The notes below the pieces were generated by a model, which had not been told where the DNA came from, did no database searches, and saw only the letters and a list, made by a program, of their open reading frames with translations. DNA of 64,000 nt from Laccaria trichodermophora (Eukaryota; Basidiomycota; Agaricomycetes; Agaricales; Hydnangiaceae): contig JACTVC010000001.1 of assembly GCA_018417955.1 (NCBI GenBank), forward strand, positions 1,240,001 through 1,304,000. Direction: 5' to 3'. This document shows, one piece after another, positions 43,351-56,804 of the stretch (positions are counted from its first letter, which is position 1; every line of letters starts with the position of its first letter). Made by a program: the position numbers and the translations under genes.

Positions 43351-45177
43351 CTACACTTCTCCCAAAATATCAACCAAAATTTCCTTTACCGTCGTCGTCT
43401 TTCTCACTGGCAACGGACTCTTCCCTTCATTCCTGCCACTCCAAGGCCCTTCCTGGCGCTGATCAGAGTCAGGTGGACAAGTAGTCCAATTACTCTCACT
43501 GTCACCGGTCGGACCATCCTCATCAAATCCAGACCCAGATCCGAACGTCGCACCAAAAACAGCGCTCGCAAGTACCTCATCCTCCGGCCCATCGCGCAGC
43601 TTCACGCGGTGCGTTATAACCCTTGGCATAATCCGCGCGACGTCCACCTCAGACACGTCCAGCACCACAGGGGCTCTGTTCGTCGAGGAGGTGGAAGTTG
43701 TCGTTGATCGAGAAGCGCTCGAAATATTCACAGTCACGTATTCTGAAAAGTCATCAGACGTCCGGGATGGGCCGGCTTTCAAACCATTAAGTTCTGAGAG
43801 CCCCTCTGAAATGTCGTCGTAGAATTTAGCTGTGGGCCGTACGAGTTCCGTGCCTGTAAGGTCGGTCCCTAGCACCCGCTCGGCGCGTACAAGGTCTTGA
43901 GCATCCTTCATCGCTGTTGCCGTGAGGAGAGTCGCGTCTAGCTGCGAGGTGTGCCGCGTCGCTGAGAAGAGATCAGATAGGAATAGGGACAACATCGGCG
44001 AGATATGTGCGCGTCGAGATGTCTCGCGGAGGGTATCAAGGAATGAAACAGGGATGATGGCATCGTTTGGGAAAAGCTTGTCAGGAGCCTTGTTGTTTTG
44101 TGAAAATGGTAAAGGCTTGGTGGATATGGGTGGTGTTTGTGCTTGTGGGAGAGATATTGGGTGCATGGGTGAGGGAGACGAAGGGTTTGAGTAGGAGAAG
44201 AAGTGTGTATGAGATGGGGCGTGTGTTGGCGAGAATGGTAGTGAATGCAACGCGTTGCGAATACTCTGAGGGACGAAAATATCGGTAGACATGGCGAATT
44301 TATCGAGCTATGGGTGAATGTAGATAAAAGAACAAGTTCTCTGAACAGAATGTAAACTTACCAAGCTCTTGTGTATAGCTGGTCGGTCTTTCTCGTTCAG
44401 TGGGCATACAAAAATCAGAATAAAGCCGTCGGGCAAATTCCAGGTTCCATCGTAGTCTTCTGCATGATGCCTTTCATCATATTCATCCTCGTCGCCTTCT
44501 TTATGAGTAGTATCTCGGTTTGGGCCTTCAAGAACGATCCTGCGCTCAGCCAAGACCCTTACCAGCGATCTTTGAGTTGATGAACTAGCATTTTCCAGGC
44601 CTGATATTACCAGAGCACGGGGTACCTCCAAAAGTAACTTATTCTCCAAAGGCGACTTTCGGCTCGGCATCGGGTCAGTGTACGCATGAAGAAGATGAGG
44701 CTTCAGGGTAGACGCCGATGATAGCGGATTAGAACTCGACCCCGTAGCTGGCTCTATCTGTTGCTGTGCCGCAAAGTACCCCTGAGGTGGGGATCGCGGT
44801 GGAGAAATGCCATGGTCTTGAGTCTGAGTGGCAGCGGCCGCTAAATCACTAGGGAACGAAAATGACCGAGTATATTCGGCAGGCTGTTCACGCAACCTCC
44901 TCTTGGATGGAAAATGCACCCGTGGCCAAAGGTGTTTAATTTTGTCAGTGGCGGTGGCTGGACTCTCATCTTGTGACGTCTGGTTAGAGTTGGATAATGA
45001 GGAAAAGTTGGACGGCAGGAACAAGGACCGCAAGAACGCTGTCGAGGTTGAGGCTGTCACGTCGTGATTATGATTATGACCTGGCGCGCGTGGTCGTATC
45101 TTCACCTTGTGAGTCGTGTAATTCAGAATGGTTGATAAAGTCTAAAAGTGAGATATTGTCAGTAATCTGACCGACAT
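43351..45177 (-). CDS. Mg-chelatase/AAA-like protein, N-terminal boundary uncertain
   Basis: Two solid exons (45141-44362 and 44307-43351) join in phase 0 over the junction HKSL|LDKFAMSTDIF. The proposed first exon (45177-45172, Met-Ser) is a guess; a start inside the second exon is also possible. Total about 580 residues. The segment ALVISGLENASSSTQRSLVRVLAERRIVLEG, followed by GTWNLPDGFILIFVCP and PAIHKSLLDKFA, resembles the Walker-B, sensor and lid order of fungal Mg-chelatase-type ATPases. No Walker A loop was found. The N-terminus and C-terminus are disordered. Fungi lack chlorophyll synthesis, so its role is unknown. Confidence 0.5.
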
Positions 45178-46275
45178 CCAAGGAGATCAAAAGATGATAA
45201 CTGATCAAGTGACAGTTTTTTCTGTCGTACACGGCACGTCAGAGGGCGCGAGCTCGTGTTGGTGCACTCCAGGGGAACTAGCCACCACTTCAAGTTTCAA
45301 GTAGCCATGAGAGGAATGGTTGGGCGCCTCTCGGGCTCTCTCGGCGCGGTGTCTTGTATACTCCAGTAGTCAATGATACCATAGATGTCCAAACAACGGA
45401 GATAAACGTAGATGCACCCACACGAGGCTTACTTTTTGGGGGAACCAAAGCAAACATTGATGAAGCAGCTCACCCAAACAGCGAGTTTGACAACAAGTCC
45501 GATATCCTCTTCTGGGGTACGCAGTATCAAGTGCTTGTCCCCAGCAACGATGCAAAGGAGAATGGACTGGAATATCACGGAATCTAATGGGACTGACGCC
45601 GAAGTGACATGGCTTCGAATGTGAGAGAGAACCGCTGGGAAAAATGCTGGAGTCCCAATCAGGTGTAGAGGGAGATGGTCCGACGAATGCATCAGGACTC
45701 GGATAGCTCGGTTACCAGGCCACGCCGACGGTATTTCGAAATGATTGCCAAGGGCTGCAAACTCCTGGAGACGGGTGAGTTGCCATTGATGTGAAGCAAC
45801 AAAAAGATGATATGAATATAAATTTGAAGGGCTTACAAAGTGAGAGGAACTTGGTTGGAAGAGGAATTCGAGGCAAGAAGAAGTATTGCGTGGCTGATGG
45901 TAGCAGGAACGAGGCTTTCATAAAATTGGACCGTGAGCTGTCGTGAGCTGGTAGAGGGGAAGGACGGAGAAAGCTCGCGAGTTGGTTGCGACTTGCCAAT
46001 GATGAAAATATACTAATGGGGTATAGATTAGATACAGAGACGGATTTAGATTTCATTACCTCGGCTGGTGACAATCCTTTCCCTTACTTTCTCGTCCGCC
46101 ATCTACCAGCGCCTACCCCGCTATCAATTTCTTCCTCGTTTCGCGCAGGTCCGCCTTATCACCCCTTAACGGTCGCCCTTTTCTTTCGTCACGACCGCAA
46201 CTTTCATCCACCGGTCAGCTTTCGCCGCCGTCTTTCTCCTTCGTGCGATTCTCCTAGCTGGACTCGCATGAGTTT
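45178..46275. other. Intergenic region, nothing recognised
   Basis: About 1.1 kb between divergent genes. Several short overlapping frames exist on both strands but none has domain features or codon patterns like the neighbours. It may contain a missing 5' exon (signal peptide) of the membrane protein that starts at 46276. Confidence 0.3.
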
Positions 46276-49200
46276 ATGGCGAACATTGTCCAGTTTTCCG
46301 TCGACAACACCTCTCCTCAAATCTCTTATTTTCCTTTTGCTGACACTCTATCCACTCCGAATCTCAGCGCAGGCTGGAATCCGTATTTCTCATTGTCAGG
46401 TTTTGCGGCTGTTCTTGGTGAATCAGGAAATGGGACAAGCCATCATATCACGTCTCTCGATGGTGCTTCACTATCAATACACTGGCGAGGTGCGCCTGTT
46501 GTTTTATTTTCACCTTTTTCCGCTGAAAAAAGTTTAGGTACCGGGATTCAGTTGCAAGGAAACGCTACCAATGCCAGCTACTCATTGCTACTCGACGGGG
46601 CTGCTTTTAAACCTGACGTCGTCGATTATTCGAACAGCATCCTAGCCACTATACAAGGCCTTCCAGACGCTGAGCACACCATCTCACTAACTACCCAGAT
46701 ACCAAGCAATCAAGACCCACCTAATTCCTCTATTGTTGTTTTTGACCGGGCCATAATTATATCCACCATTACGAATGATACCTCCCCAGAGTGCGTGCAT
46801 CCTTTGTGCGCCTGTGTGCCACTACATTCTCTTTAAATGTTGATCCCGTCTCCACTTTAGCGAATACTTCACCTTACGAACATTAAATGATAACGATATC
46901 GCTTACCTTGGCCAATGGTCATTTCAGAATACCTCAGGCGTTTCATTTCACCAATCTAGCACAGTAGGCGACCGCGCTCTCGTCACTTTCAACGGTAAAC
47001 ACAATTCAACGAAGAGCTCAGTCAAATCTGACCCCATCGTATGTGTCCAGGGACCACGACGTTTCTTCTAAAAGGCACGACGTCGCCGACTTCAGGCAAC
47101 TACACCGTCACTCTTGACAATACATCCACGTCACTCTCCGGGAAATCCTCTTTTACAGCCCACGACACTCTCCTTTTCTTTGCCTCCGATTTAGACCCGA
47201 ACTTGAATCATTCCGTTGAGATCCGTAACGATGGTGGCGGAAATCTCGCATTACTCGTTGGGGGATTTAACGCTTACGCAACTGGTGCTGTCCTCAAGTA
47301 CGTTCTATTTTCTTTCGTTGTAAATATCTCACCGTTCTCTGTTATAAAAATAGTGATTCCATCGAAACGCCGAAATCATCAAACATTAGCACTTCTTTTC
47401 CCAAAGGAACCATTGCCGCCTTTACTCTCGCTGGCATTCTTGCCTTTCTCGGGATATCAGGGTTTCTATTCTTCTTCCTCGTCTATAGGCCGCGAAGGCG
47501 ACGACGTCGACTATCAAGGGCCGCTATTAGATTCCGTCAACGTCCGCCGAGCAGCTACAAAGAACACGAAGCCGTCTTAGACATCGGACCTCGTGGATCA
47601 GGAGACGATGACCTTGTGATAGATGTATCCGCAAACAGCCTATATCGCGGAAGCAGTAAAGGCGGGTACAAGGAGATGGAGGATGCTGTTCCGACTGCTG
47701 GGACCTTGGGTGTTAATTTCAGACATTCGGACTCGTTCATGCAAGGCAAGTATGGGAGTGCGAAATACGACGAAGAACTGGCGTTCGAAGATTTGGAACC
47801 GTTCAGTGCGCGTTCGTTTACTTCTTCGAAAGGGAAGAGAAGCTTGAGAAATAAGGGCAAAGCGAAGAGAGCCACAGACGGGTCGTGGTCCCCAAGCTTT
47901 ACGATTGAGCTCCCACTCGAAGGACTGCATTCAACGCCAGAAGGCGATCACTCGAGCGCCATACACGGGCACGGAATCGAATCGCTTTCTTACATGTCCC
48001 CTCCCAAGTCACCGGCTAGAGAGCCATCCCATAACCCCCCTCCACCATCCTACGCCGCCTCCGTATCAAACAGGGCCTCTAACAGATCATCCAATCCTTC
48101 CGTACCGCGCTCCATTTCCCATTCAACTGTCTCTTCCCCTGTCCCCACTCCGAAGGTGCCTTCATCACAAGACCTCCCCTATGCAGACCTCAACCCCAGG
48201 TCCGCAGAAGATAATACAGTTCCACCTCCTCTTCCAGTGTATTATCCATTAGAATCTATGTCCAGGGAAGACAGGGGCAGCATTGTTGGCTCTAGTACCG
48301 ACGACCATCGGAGTATGATTGCTGGGTCCCTCGTGAATCAGGTGCTACGTAGTCTGAGTCCACGGACGAGCGTGCTTGAGATTACCCCTCCGAAGCAGCA
48401 TCAACCTAAGGAGGAGAGGAAGCGCAAAAAGAAGGAGAAGGCTCGTGGTGAGGATTCGACTCGAGGATCTCCTTCGCCTATTCAAATACCGATGAGGGAC
48501 AACCAGCATGCGTCTTCTAGTTCGCAGGAGCCAATCAAACCGAAGAGGTCAAGGAAGGGTGGTAAAAAAGTCTCAAGGCCATCGACTGCGAATGAGACGG
48601 TGGAAGTTCAGGATGGCGTTTTCCTGAGTGTGCCAGAGACAAGTCCATTTAGAGTGGACTTTGCTGAAAGCTCGTTAGTTATCCCCCCACGACGTGCGTC
48701 TACATCTAAAAGGGACTCCAGCTTGTCCCCGGTTCGGTTTGACTTTGGACAATCGGATGAAGGACCCAGTTCACCTCAGGAGCAGCAGCAATCCGAGGAA
48801 CTTGTCCCACCCATGACTTCTCGTCAAGCATTCCGTCTTACGCCAGCCAGCATACATCCCCTCAACTTTGGGCACTCTCCAACGAGGAATTCTACGATTG
48901 CGGAGTCCTTCATTGACTTTACATCTTCATCTGAGAACTCCTTGCGTCCGCGGTCGGGTATTTCCTCCGCCACCCGAGAACGACATTGGGACGCATCTAC
49001 GATGCCTGGGATGCCTGGGGATAGTAGGTCTAGATGGAGCAACACCACCATGTCTACAAACCACGACCGGATAGGGACAGCCGGCACATTTGGACCTCCT
49101 CCCTCCCTCCTAGCTCCGCAACCTAACATGCCGACTACTATCCCCTTCCTCCTCACCATCCCTTCCAACTCGAGTGCGGCTTCTGCAGATGGTGATGACG

Positions 49201-49682
49201 TTGACGACGTTGTGTCGAATGACCACAGCAGCAATCTGAATCACCAACGAGAATCCCACCTCAGTGTAGGATCGCAACAACCCAGCGACGCGCTGCATGT
49301 TCATCCTCGTTTTGAGAGCCTCGAATCCCCAACGGACAGCGTACGAATGTCTATTACGTCTGACCTACGCTTTAGGCACAGCGACTCGCACGAGTCACGA
49401 CGGACGAGCTCTTTCACAGCTCCTATAGGGCGGGAACACGGGTACGCAGCTTTCCCGCCAGAGTTGGCTGAGCGCGTTGGGCCTTTGTCACCGGCCATTT
49501 CTACACCTGGCTATATCGTGCAAAGAGTGCTTGGGATTCAAACTCCTACCTCGACCTCGAGCGCTGGTGTTCGCCCAGGCCATTCACGGTCTGGTTCGAG
49601 TACGTTGGGTTTGTTTAATACGCCCCCGACAACGCGGCACGATTTCAATGCTGATAGGTTCAACGATACGTTTGATCCATAG
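46276..49682 (+). CDS. Large single-pass membrane protein with duplicated extracellular domain
   Basis: Four exons (46276-46790, 46861-46994, 47051-47297, 47354-49682) give 1074 residues. The first part (about 1-310) looks like two similar beta-sandwich ectodomains, with Ser/Thr/Asn-rich loops and several N-glycosylation sequons. A TM helix follows in exon 4 (TIAAFTLAGILAFLGISGFLFFFLVY), then a strongly basic stop-transfer RPRRRRRRL and a very long disordered cytosolic tail rich in Ser, Pro and basic patches. The architecture is widespread in basidiomycetes and uncharacterised. There is no signal peptide after the ATG at 46276 and an in-frame stop lies just upstream, so a 5' exon may be missing. 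Confidence 0.75.
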
Positions 49683-49840
49683 CATTGACCATGGACGGTA
49701 CACCTCTACTTACTCTTTTTTGACTTGAAAGAACTTTTGCTTGGACGTTTCACGCTTCATTATGATGGTTGTGCCTGTATTATATCTACTGATCTAGCAC
49801 GACTAATGTCCCTTTGACCGAGTCCATGAAATAACGTAGC

Positions 49841-52800
49841 TTATGAGGGCGCCATTGAATCTTTCCTCAGACCAAAGCTGACAAACCGACGGAAGTCGGA
49901 AAAGACCTCTCGTTTTTGGTCTCCAGGACGACCTTCCCCAATCGTGGATCCCGTGGAAGGACCACTAGGTGTTGGCGTGGCAAGACTGGCAAAGATACTC
50001 TCACCCGCCAAAGGCAGTGATATCCTACTGCCGGCCGGACTGATCAAACTTCCTCCGACATACCCGGCAGCAGGTGGATCCATGTCAAGTGATGACAGAA
50101 AAGAGGTACTCTCTAAATCCGTTTTGGTGCTGGTGATCGTCAGGAAGGAATCAAGAAGGTTGTTTTGGACTGCCTTCGGCGTTCCTTTTAGGTCCAAGAT
50201 CTAAATCAAAGGGACATCAACACAGACAAGATGCGTAGATGAGCGCCCTTCAACAAACCTTTTGGAAATTTGAAAAAGAGGCGTCTCCAATCAAAAGAGT
50301 GTAATTCAATATGAAACCTTCGGGAGGGTCCTGCACAACGCATATATCAACAGCGTTATCAACGGAGGAATGTAGAACGAACCACTGGGGTAACAATAAC
50401 TTTGAGCAATGCCTCAAGTCGAGTCGTCGTCTTGGTCATTGCTCGGGTATATCTAAATTATAAGAATCTTTGAGAACTTATCAGTTCAAGGGTGAAGGAA
50501 GGAAACATACGTGCTGGTAATCAAGGCCTCGCCGGGCATCTTTGTCAAATACGCCTTGACCGTTTGTAGGTCAATGAGAAGCTGCAACAGAATGGAGTTA
50601 GTTCTTTTGGACCTCAAGTGATCGCTGCTCTTGCCTGTTCAGCACCAATCTCCTTCAGCGGCCGGCTTCTTACGAGTGAGTTCGTAAACTTGACCAATAT
50701 AACGCTGTCGCAGTTCTTCAAATTTGACCGAGGGAATTATCTAATATCGCCTTACCTACATGCTTTGTCGAAGAAGTTTCGCAGGTACTTCTTCTGCTCG
50801 ACAAGAGGTTTGATCAGTTCCACAACTTGCTCCGCGGATTTCACTAGGTCGTCGCTGTAAGGAGATTGTCCGCTAACTTGGTTGACGCTTGACCAGATTG
50901 AGCGTGACATCGTTGTGAAACAAGGGTCGCAAGCAGCCTCAAATTCTCGCAAAAGAGCAGCAATAGCCGTCGAGATAGAACTGCAAGGCGAGAAAACATT
51001 AAACGAGAGAGGGGAAGTACGGGGAAGAGGGGATGAACCTGACGAATAAATCACATTCCACTTGGAAGGTGATCTTTTCCTTGAACTCGCTGTTGATCTT
51101 TTCGCAATACTTTTTCTCGAGCTACGGATGGGGGGTCAGCCATCGAAGTGAAACAGTTATGACAGGTAGAAACACCTCAAAGGCCGTCGTCTGGCAGTAA
51201 TCAGCAGTGTTGATAAGTAGACACGACTGTTTCAGGCTTTCTACATCAACACGACTATCTGTAGACACGCGAACAACAGCAGTTGTAGGTCTAAATGGAA
51301 GTGCTTTGATTAACGGTGTGATCATTGCGAAAGTAGAAAGAAAAACCTGACTTTTTCGCATTGGCGGCGAGCACTTCGTCTGTAGAAAACAAATAAAGAT
51401 ATCAGACAGAGGGGCAGGTCAAGTAAAATACCCCACTTACCTGCATATATGCGCAACCACTTCTTATGCAATGTTGCTAGCTCAAACAGAGGCTGCCCAG
51501 TCGACAGCTTCGCACATTGCTCCAGACTTTGTGCGTAGAAGTAGAAAAGCTCCGTCGACGAAGGAAGAACAACGGGAGGAGGCGAGCTGTTGTCTTCGTT
51601 GCCACCTTGTGAAGAATCTACCGACGCACGAGGTTGAGGTTTATTTGACTTCCCTTTACGGTGCGGGGCAAGCATGTCTGCTAGGACCCTGAAAATTCGC
51701 GAGAATCAGGATCGAGAGCTCAGGTATACCGATCGACGCACTTATCTTGAGCATCAATGAAGATGCTCATTTGAGGCTCGAAAGCAGAGGTAATCGTTCT
51801 TCCAGGCTGGGAATGACTGACGTCAGTTGCTTTAAGAATGTCTTGAAACTTGAATTTATGAGGTGAGACGTTGGCTTGCTAAGAGGATCACAGTGCTCAC
51901 GGGAGTTGCCCATTTCTTAGCAATAGAGGCTTCAAACTCAGTTGTAATTTGTAGGTTATCCAGCAGGGCCTTCACGGTCAAAGATGAACCAATTTTCGTC
52001 AAAAGTGTGGTAACGTGGTCCCTGGTACGGAAATGAAGTCTCAAAAGGATTATTATGAAGGGGTGTCACGCACCCGGTTATCTCTGCGAATTTTGCCAGG
52101 AGATGCCAACTAACTCTCCACTCCGATGGGAAGGCTCTACCCTGTTCAATTTCGTGGCTCTGCAATAGTCGACGAAACCACGCGAATCGTCTTGAAAGGT
52201 TATCCAACTGTCCAGCTTCATCGTTTGTTCGGAAGATTCGACGGTATTCCTTCAGTTCAAGTGCCACATAACGGTCTATGACATGGGCCCGGACATCTAG
52301 ACCTATGACGTCTACGACTAGACAAGCTTCCGATATAATGGTTGTTTTAATCGGCTTGGTTGAATCCTGTACAAAGCTGGCGCCATATATTAGGACTTGT
52401 GATTCATCAGGACAGAGACGTACAAAGCGTCGAAATCTTGATCCAGTTGAGTGCGAAGTTTCATCTGTACGTCTTTGATGTGCTTCCATACACGCGCTAT
52501 TGACGGAACAGATTTATAGTCCTTGAAGGATCCTGAAATTTCCTTGACGGCCTGGGGTGATTCATGTCAAGGTATGTACGGGGCAACATAGGCTGGCACT
52601 GACCAGCAAGGTTTGGGAGACCTCGCCGTACTTCCTCTCCTGGATAAGTTCATCAAGCTGAGTGAGCGCATTGACTGATTAAAGCGTTAGAAACGTTAAG
52701 TCGGGGATGATACCACCTACTCAGCATTTGCAGCCTTTTCATTGCCGTCATACTCGATATTAGATTCTTCTTTGCCAAATCCAAGACTTGGATATCCTTT

Positions 52801-53268
52801 GTGATGTTTCTAACGACCGCCTCTGATTCGGTTGCCTTTTCTCTGATCCGTGACATTTGGCCTAACAAGTCCTTGAATTAGAACCGTCATTTGCAAATTG
52901 AGGGGAAGAAACGTTGAAGCACGCACCGAAATCATCTCCTGTATCATCGTCATCCTCTCCGGATCTTGGTTCGCTTTCAAGTCGGCCTGCAGGAGGTCAA
53001 TCTCCTTCTGAAGCTCGGCTTGCGTTTCGGCCAGTTGGGTATTCACGAGTTCGATATGAGCCAAGGATGCCTCTGGTGTTGTTGAGCATTCACGTTATTC
53101 AGGAACCGGCATGTTTCGCGCACCATCAGGAAAGAAGTTGTTGAGTATATCCACCGCGGTGAAGTTCTCGGTTAGGCCATCGAGAGGATCCACTTCTTGG
53201 GTAGGGTTAATCTCAAGGACGCGTTGAATTGACAGTATGACTTCATGGGGTAGGTCGTCGCAGTACAT
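49841..53268 (-). CDS. VPS53: VPS53, subunit of the GARP tethering complex
   Basis: Eighteen exons join in frame to 835 residues: 53268-53124, 53072-52927, 52871-52721, 52674-52604, 52551-52420, 52366-52074, 52021-51901, 51848-51742, 51688-51441, 51379-51352, 51290-51176, 51121-51039, 50980-50756, 50704-50635, 50581-50511, 50452-50383, 50330-50259, 50200-49841. The N-terminus LPHEVILSIQRVL...VDILNNFFPDE, the coiled coil (GQMSRIREKATESEAVV, LDLAKKNLI) and the block DRYVALELKEYRRIF through RRFAWFRRLL and EWRVSWHLLAKF are diagnostic for Vps53. The next intron after exon 14 has a GC donor (GCAAGA at 50634). GARP tethers endosome-derived vesicles at the trans-Golgi together with Vps51, 52 and 54. 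The C-tail from about residue 740 is Ser/Pro-rich. Confidence 0.92.
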
Positions 53269-53479
53269 ATTGAGCAAAGGTTTCGCAGAGACGCGGGAAG
53301 TCTGCTTGTGCGTGCGTGGCCCCGTGAACGTTTCTGACGATGACCTCCTTGTGATGGATTATTTACCTTACTATTTTGTAAATTGGTAAAATAAACACTT
53401 GGCTAAGTAACTAGCCAAGCTTGGTAAACTCTCAACATCGATGCCACGCCCTCACGAAAAACAACAGAAGGTGTTTAAT

Positions 53480-55533
53480 TCAATCGTTCACTGGGGGAAG
53501 GTTGTGGGGTCGGCGAATGGAAGCAGGTGTATGACCCGGCGTATCGTCGTCAACTCCAATCTTAAAGGCAGTGAGAAACTCTGTCCATTCGCGTTGACTC
53601 CGCCTCAAGATATCGGCCACATCAGCACGGTGTCGCAGCCGGTAAAGACGGCGCAACACAGATCGAAATATGGTGAGATCAGCTAGTCTTTCCTGCACAC
53701 TGCCCAATTGCTGGTTACGTACGGCTGGCACAATAAATTCCGTGACCAGCTTTCGAAGGCAGCTATCCGTGCGCTTGTAATTGAACCGGTCAGGGTGGTC
53801 TAGCCATGAATCAATAGCAGTGAAGAGGCGGTCGAAAATAACAAGGAGCTCCGTTGGACGTTGTGGGTTATTGACGAGGGCCAGGGCAAGGGTCCACATT
53901 TGGTCATCTTCCTGATCTGTTTGTCGTTCGAGCTGCCAAACGGAACAATTTAAAAGTTGAAGTTCGGTCTCTGTAAACGGGTCATTCATGAAAATTCGCC
54001 AATTACGCAATAATTGGGCCAACGAACGTACCGACAGGAACAGCAGGAAGTAGCCAGTAGGAAGGACAGCTTACTCTGTGGTCGCCAATTAACATGGAAT
54101 CGATGGATGCATTCCCCGGACCCATCACCCTGATGTACAACTCTATTTGATGGAGAACGAAGTCATGCCAGCCGATAGGCATGTCGAGATGCTCAAGGAT
54201 TTTCGCAGATGCGAGTTCGGTAAGCAAGGGGCTCGTAGTGTTAAAAGCAGGCAGAGTATCGTGGTCATGATCGGCCATTAAACAGAACACACGCCACGCG
54301 TTTATAGGCAGTAGGTCCCCCAAGGAATGGTATATCGATCGCACAGCTATCAGGTTTTTGGTCAACGTATTGCCAATCCAAGCTAGACTGCGAAGGACTG
54401 GATCTGGCCCCTTCCAGTATTCAAGGTCGTGCACAAACCAATTCGCACTTTTGGGGTACAGATGCGAGGGTCCGAAGCGTGAAATGATGCCCATCAATAA
54501 TTTGAAGAAAACCCACGACTGAGGAGATTTGTAGGCGCATGGAACAGCCTGTCTCCAGGACGGATAGAAACTGGCAGATACGCTCTGTAGGGCGGGCAAA
54601 ATGGTTGTTGCAGCGAGAAAGAAAAAGGTGAATCCAACCACTATGGCGACGGGTATGGCAACCCCACTGTGGATTGAAAGCAAAAAGTCAAGGAGTCCAG
54701 CGAAAAACAGAATGAGGGCGGCCTGTAATAAGAGGGGGAGAGCAGAGAGTATGTTTGGCACGTGCCACTTGTATAGGCCCTCGTATCGAACTTGACGTAG
54801 GTGTAGCGCTTCTTGATGAGGCAAAGACGGACGACGTTGGAACTCCCTTAACCACTGAAGGCAGAGGATACCAATCAAAACAGTCGTTAAACTGAGCGTC
54901 AAGCTGATGAACCAGCAGATATTCACGCGGACAACGGGAGAAGTGACGGAAAACGGTTCAATGGTTGGTGATGATTCTGTGGTAATTGACGTGTTTGCCA
55001 GCTGAGCGGAAATTTTGGTGAGGAGGAGTACTGTTGTCTCCTTAGGGTCTTCCTGCAACTTTTTCTGTGATTCAATCGTAAAAGCAGTCACCACTCCAGA
55101 GAAGAGACCGGCCTAGGGGATGTAAGGACCGCGTACAGAGTAGACGAGGGGCGATAAACTCACAAAGATCAACAGATTCTGAATCTCATCTTTCCAAACA
55201 TCACACATTCCGTCGTCGTATTCGCGAGCCAGCCCAAGACACTTTTCCCAATGATCCCCATCTTTGGGTATTGGATGTTGGAAAGGATCCCCGATTGTCC
55301 AGGGCCTAACCTATTGAGCTGTCAACTCTAAAAACGACGTGTTCACAAAATTGTGTTCTTACTTTCGGGCCGTCGCCTCCCTTGTCCACGTCAATGGTTG
55401 GCGTGGTCGCTTGCTCCCCCAGGCTTTGTCGCGTGTTACGAGGTGCATCATTGACGGCTTGCGAGTCCTTTCAGAGGGGTCAGTGTTACTCACTTGAATA
55501 GAAAACGATACATACTTCGAGGTCGCGTTCCAT
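53480..55533 (-). CDS. DUF6535 multi-pass membrane protein
   Basis: Five exons (55533-55516, 55467-55363, 55310-55164, 55112-54032, 53970-53480) give 613 residues. After a short disordered start comes the DUF6535 core: WEKCLGLAREYDDGMCDVWKDEI, a first TM (QNLLIFAGLFSGVVTAFTI), an exposed loop, two to three further TMs (WFISLTLSLTTVLIGILCLQWL and ALPLLLQAALILFFAGLLDFLL) and the linker REFQRRP. The C-terminal half is a helical region without a known domain. DUF6535 is an agaricomycete-specific family, often in large copy numbers, function unknown. It lies 212 bp upstream of VPS53 on the same strand. Domain boundaries are clear. Confidence 0.82.
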
Positions 55534-55905
55534 ATCAACCGACAATGTTTGGCGTCAACTTGAGTGCCTCTGGTGTGTCTACGTAAATTTCCAGAACCTG
55601 AGCTTGACCTGAGCGCTTCTTTGGGACATGTTTGATTAAATAGAAGATGTCAAGGCACCAGGCGCCGGGCGAAACGCGGCGGAGCTTTCTGCATCTTTCT
55701 TGTTTCCACAAAAATTTGAAAGAAAGATCAACTTGGACTTAAAATTTTCGAGCTGAGGAGTCTAGGTAGAGAAAGCTGGAAGAAATCGAGGAGAGATTTC
55801 AAACTTTCAAGAATCAAAGAGACCGAGTCTATTTACAGTTGTTTGCTCTCTAAGATTGTCTAAGTTACCGAGTCTTCCAAGTTCCAACCCTCCTTCTCCA
55901 GCAAG

Positions 55906-56804
55906 ATGGGAAAGAAACAGAAAGACGACGTTCCGAACATCAACAGTGTCACCAACAGAGACATTATTCAACGCCTCAACTTCATGTATCAAGCAAGTGT
56001 TTATTTGCAGAGCCTCAGCACTCCTGCTTCGACCTCGTCGACTTTGCCTGCAGACTCTATGGATCAATCGGGTGCCTCCACATGCGAAGCTTCTGGCTCC
56101 ACAACCGAAACCTCACCTTCCCAAAAATCAGCCAAAGGAAAACGGAGACGCGTTATCGGACGAAAGAAAACCGTGAATGATCTCGCGCGGAGCTACGTTC
56201 ATTCACTGAAGGTCGTTGGGCAGAAAACGACCGTCAAGATGTATGTGACGCCATTCACATAACTTCAATAGGATCAATTTATCCAAACCATTATTCAGGG
56301 ATCCATCCATAAAACGCACGCTGTGTAAAGGATGTAATGTCGTCCTCGTTCCCGGATCCACAGCCATCGTTCGTGTAAAGAGTAGGTTTCTCAGCGATTG
56401 TGTTTGCCTTCGCGCCAGTCTTATCGTTTTTATTAATCTCAGAATCCTCCTCACACGGACACAGTGTCGTATACACCTGTACAGGATGCAAGACGTCAAG
56501 AAGGATACCCGCACCGCCAACCGCACACACCCCATCACAACCAGAGTTAACGCAACCTCAGACACCCAGTGTAACCCCCCTTCTCCAAGAAATTCTGACT
56601 GCACACGATCCCAGCCAATCCAAGGCGGAACTTCCAGCTACCAAAGAGACTTCAGCACCACACCGCAAACGCGAGAAGAAAGCCCCTCTCTCACGACCCC
56701 CTCCCCTCTTTGTGCGGCAGGATGCAGGCCATGTCACCTTTCGTGGAAACGAAAGATTGGCTGAGATAGATTGGGAGAAAGGACATGGGATGTTCCTTGT
56801 ATGA
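55906..56804 (+). CDS. RNase P/MRP subunit RPR2-like protein
   Basis: Three exons (55906-56240, 56299-56381, 56443-56804) give 259 residues. An N-terminal helical segment (NRDIIQRLNFMYQASVYL) is typical of the Rpr2/Rpp21/Snm1 family. A basic stretch GKRRRVIGRKK and the helix ARSYVHSLKVVGQKTTVKMDPSIKRTLC follow. Four zinc cysteines form two pairs: CKGC after KRTL, and CTGC in exon 3. The tail (about 160-259) is Pro/Ser-rich and ends in a conserved-looking GHVTFRGNERL segment. The family binds the catalytic RNA of RNase P, which trims the 5' end of tRNA precursors, or RNase MRP. Rpr2 and Snm1 cannot be told apart with confidence. Confidence 0.85.

Noticed and set aside
45712..46074. 120-residue minus-strand frame with hydrophobic stretch
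   Set aside because: Ser/Phe/Leu-rich by composition, no start context, no splice partner, no family resemblance.
48824..49234. 136-residue minus-strand frame in the membrane-protein tail
   Set aside because: Antisense shadow of a low-complexity Ser/Pro-rich coding exon.
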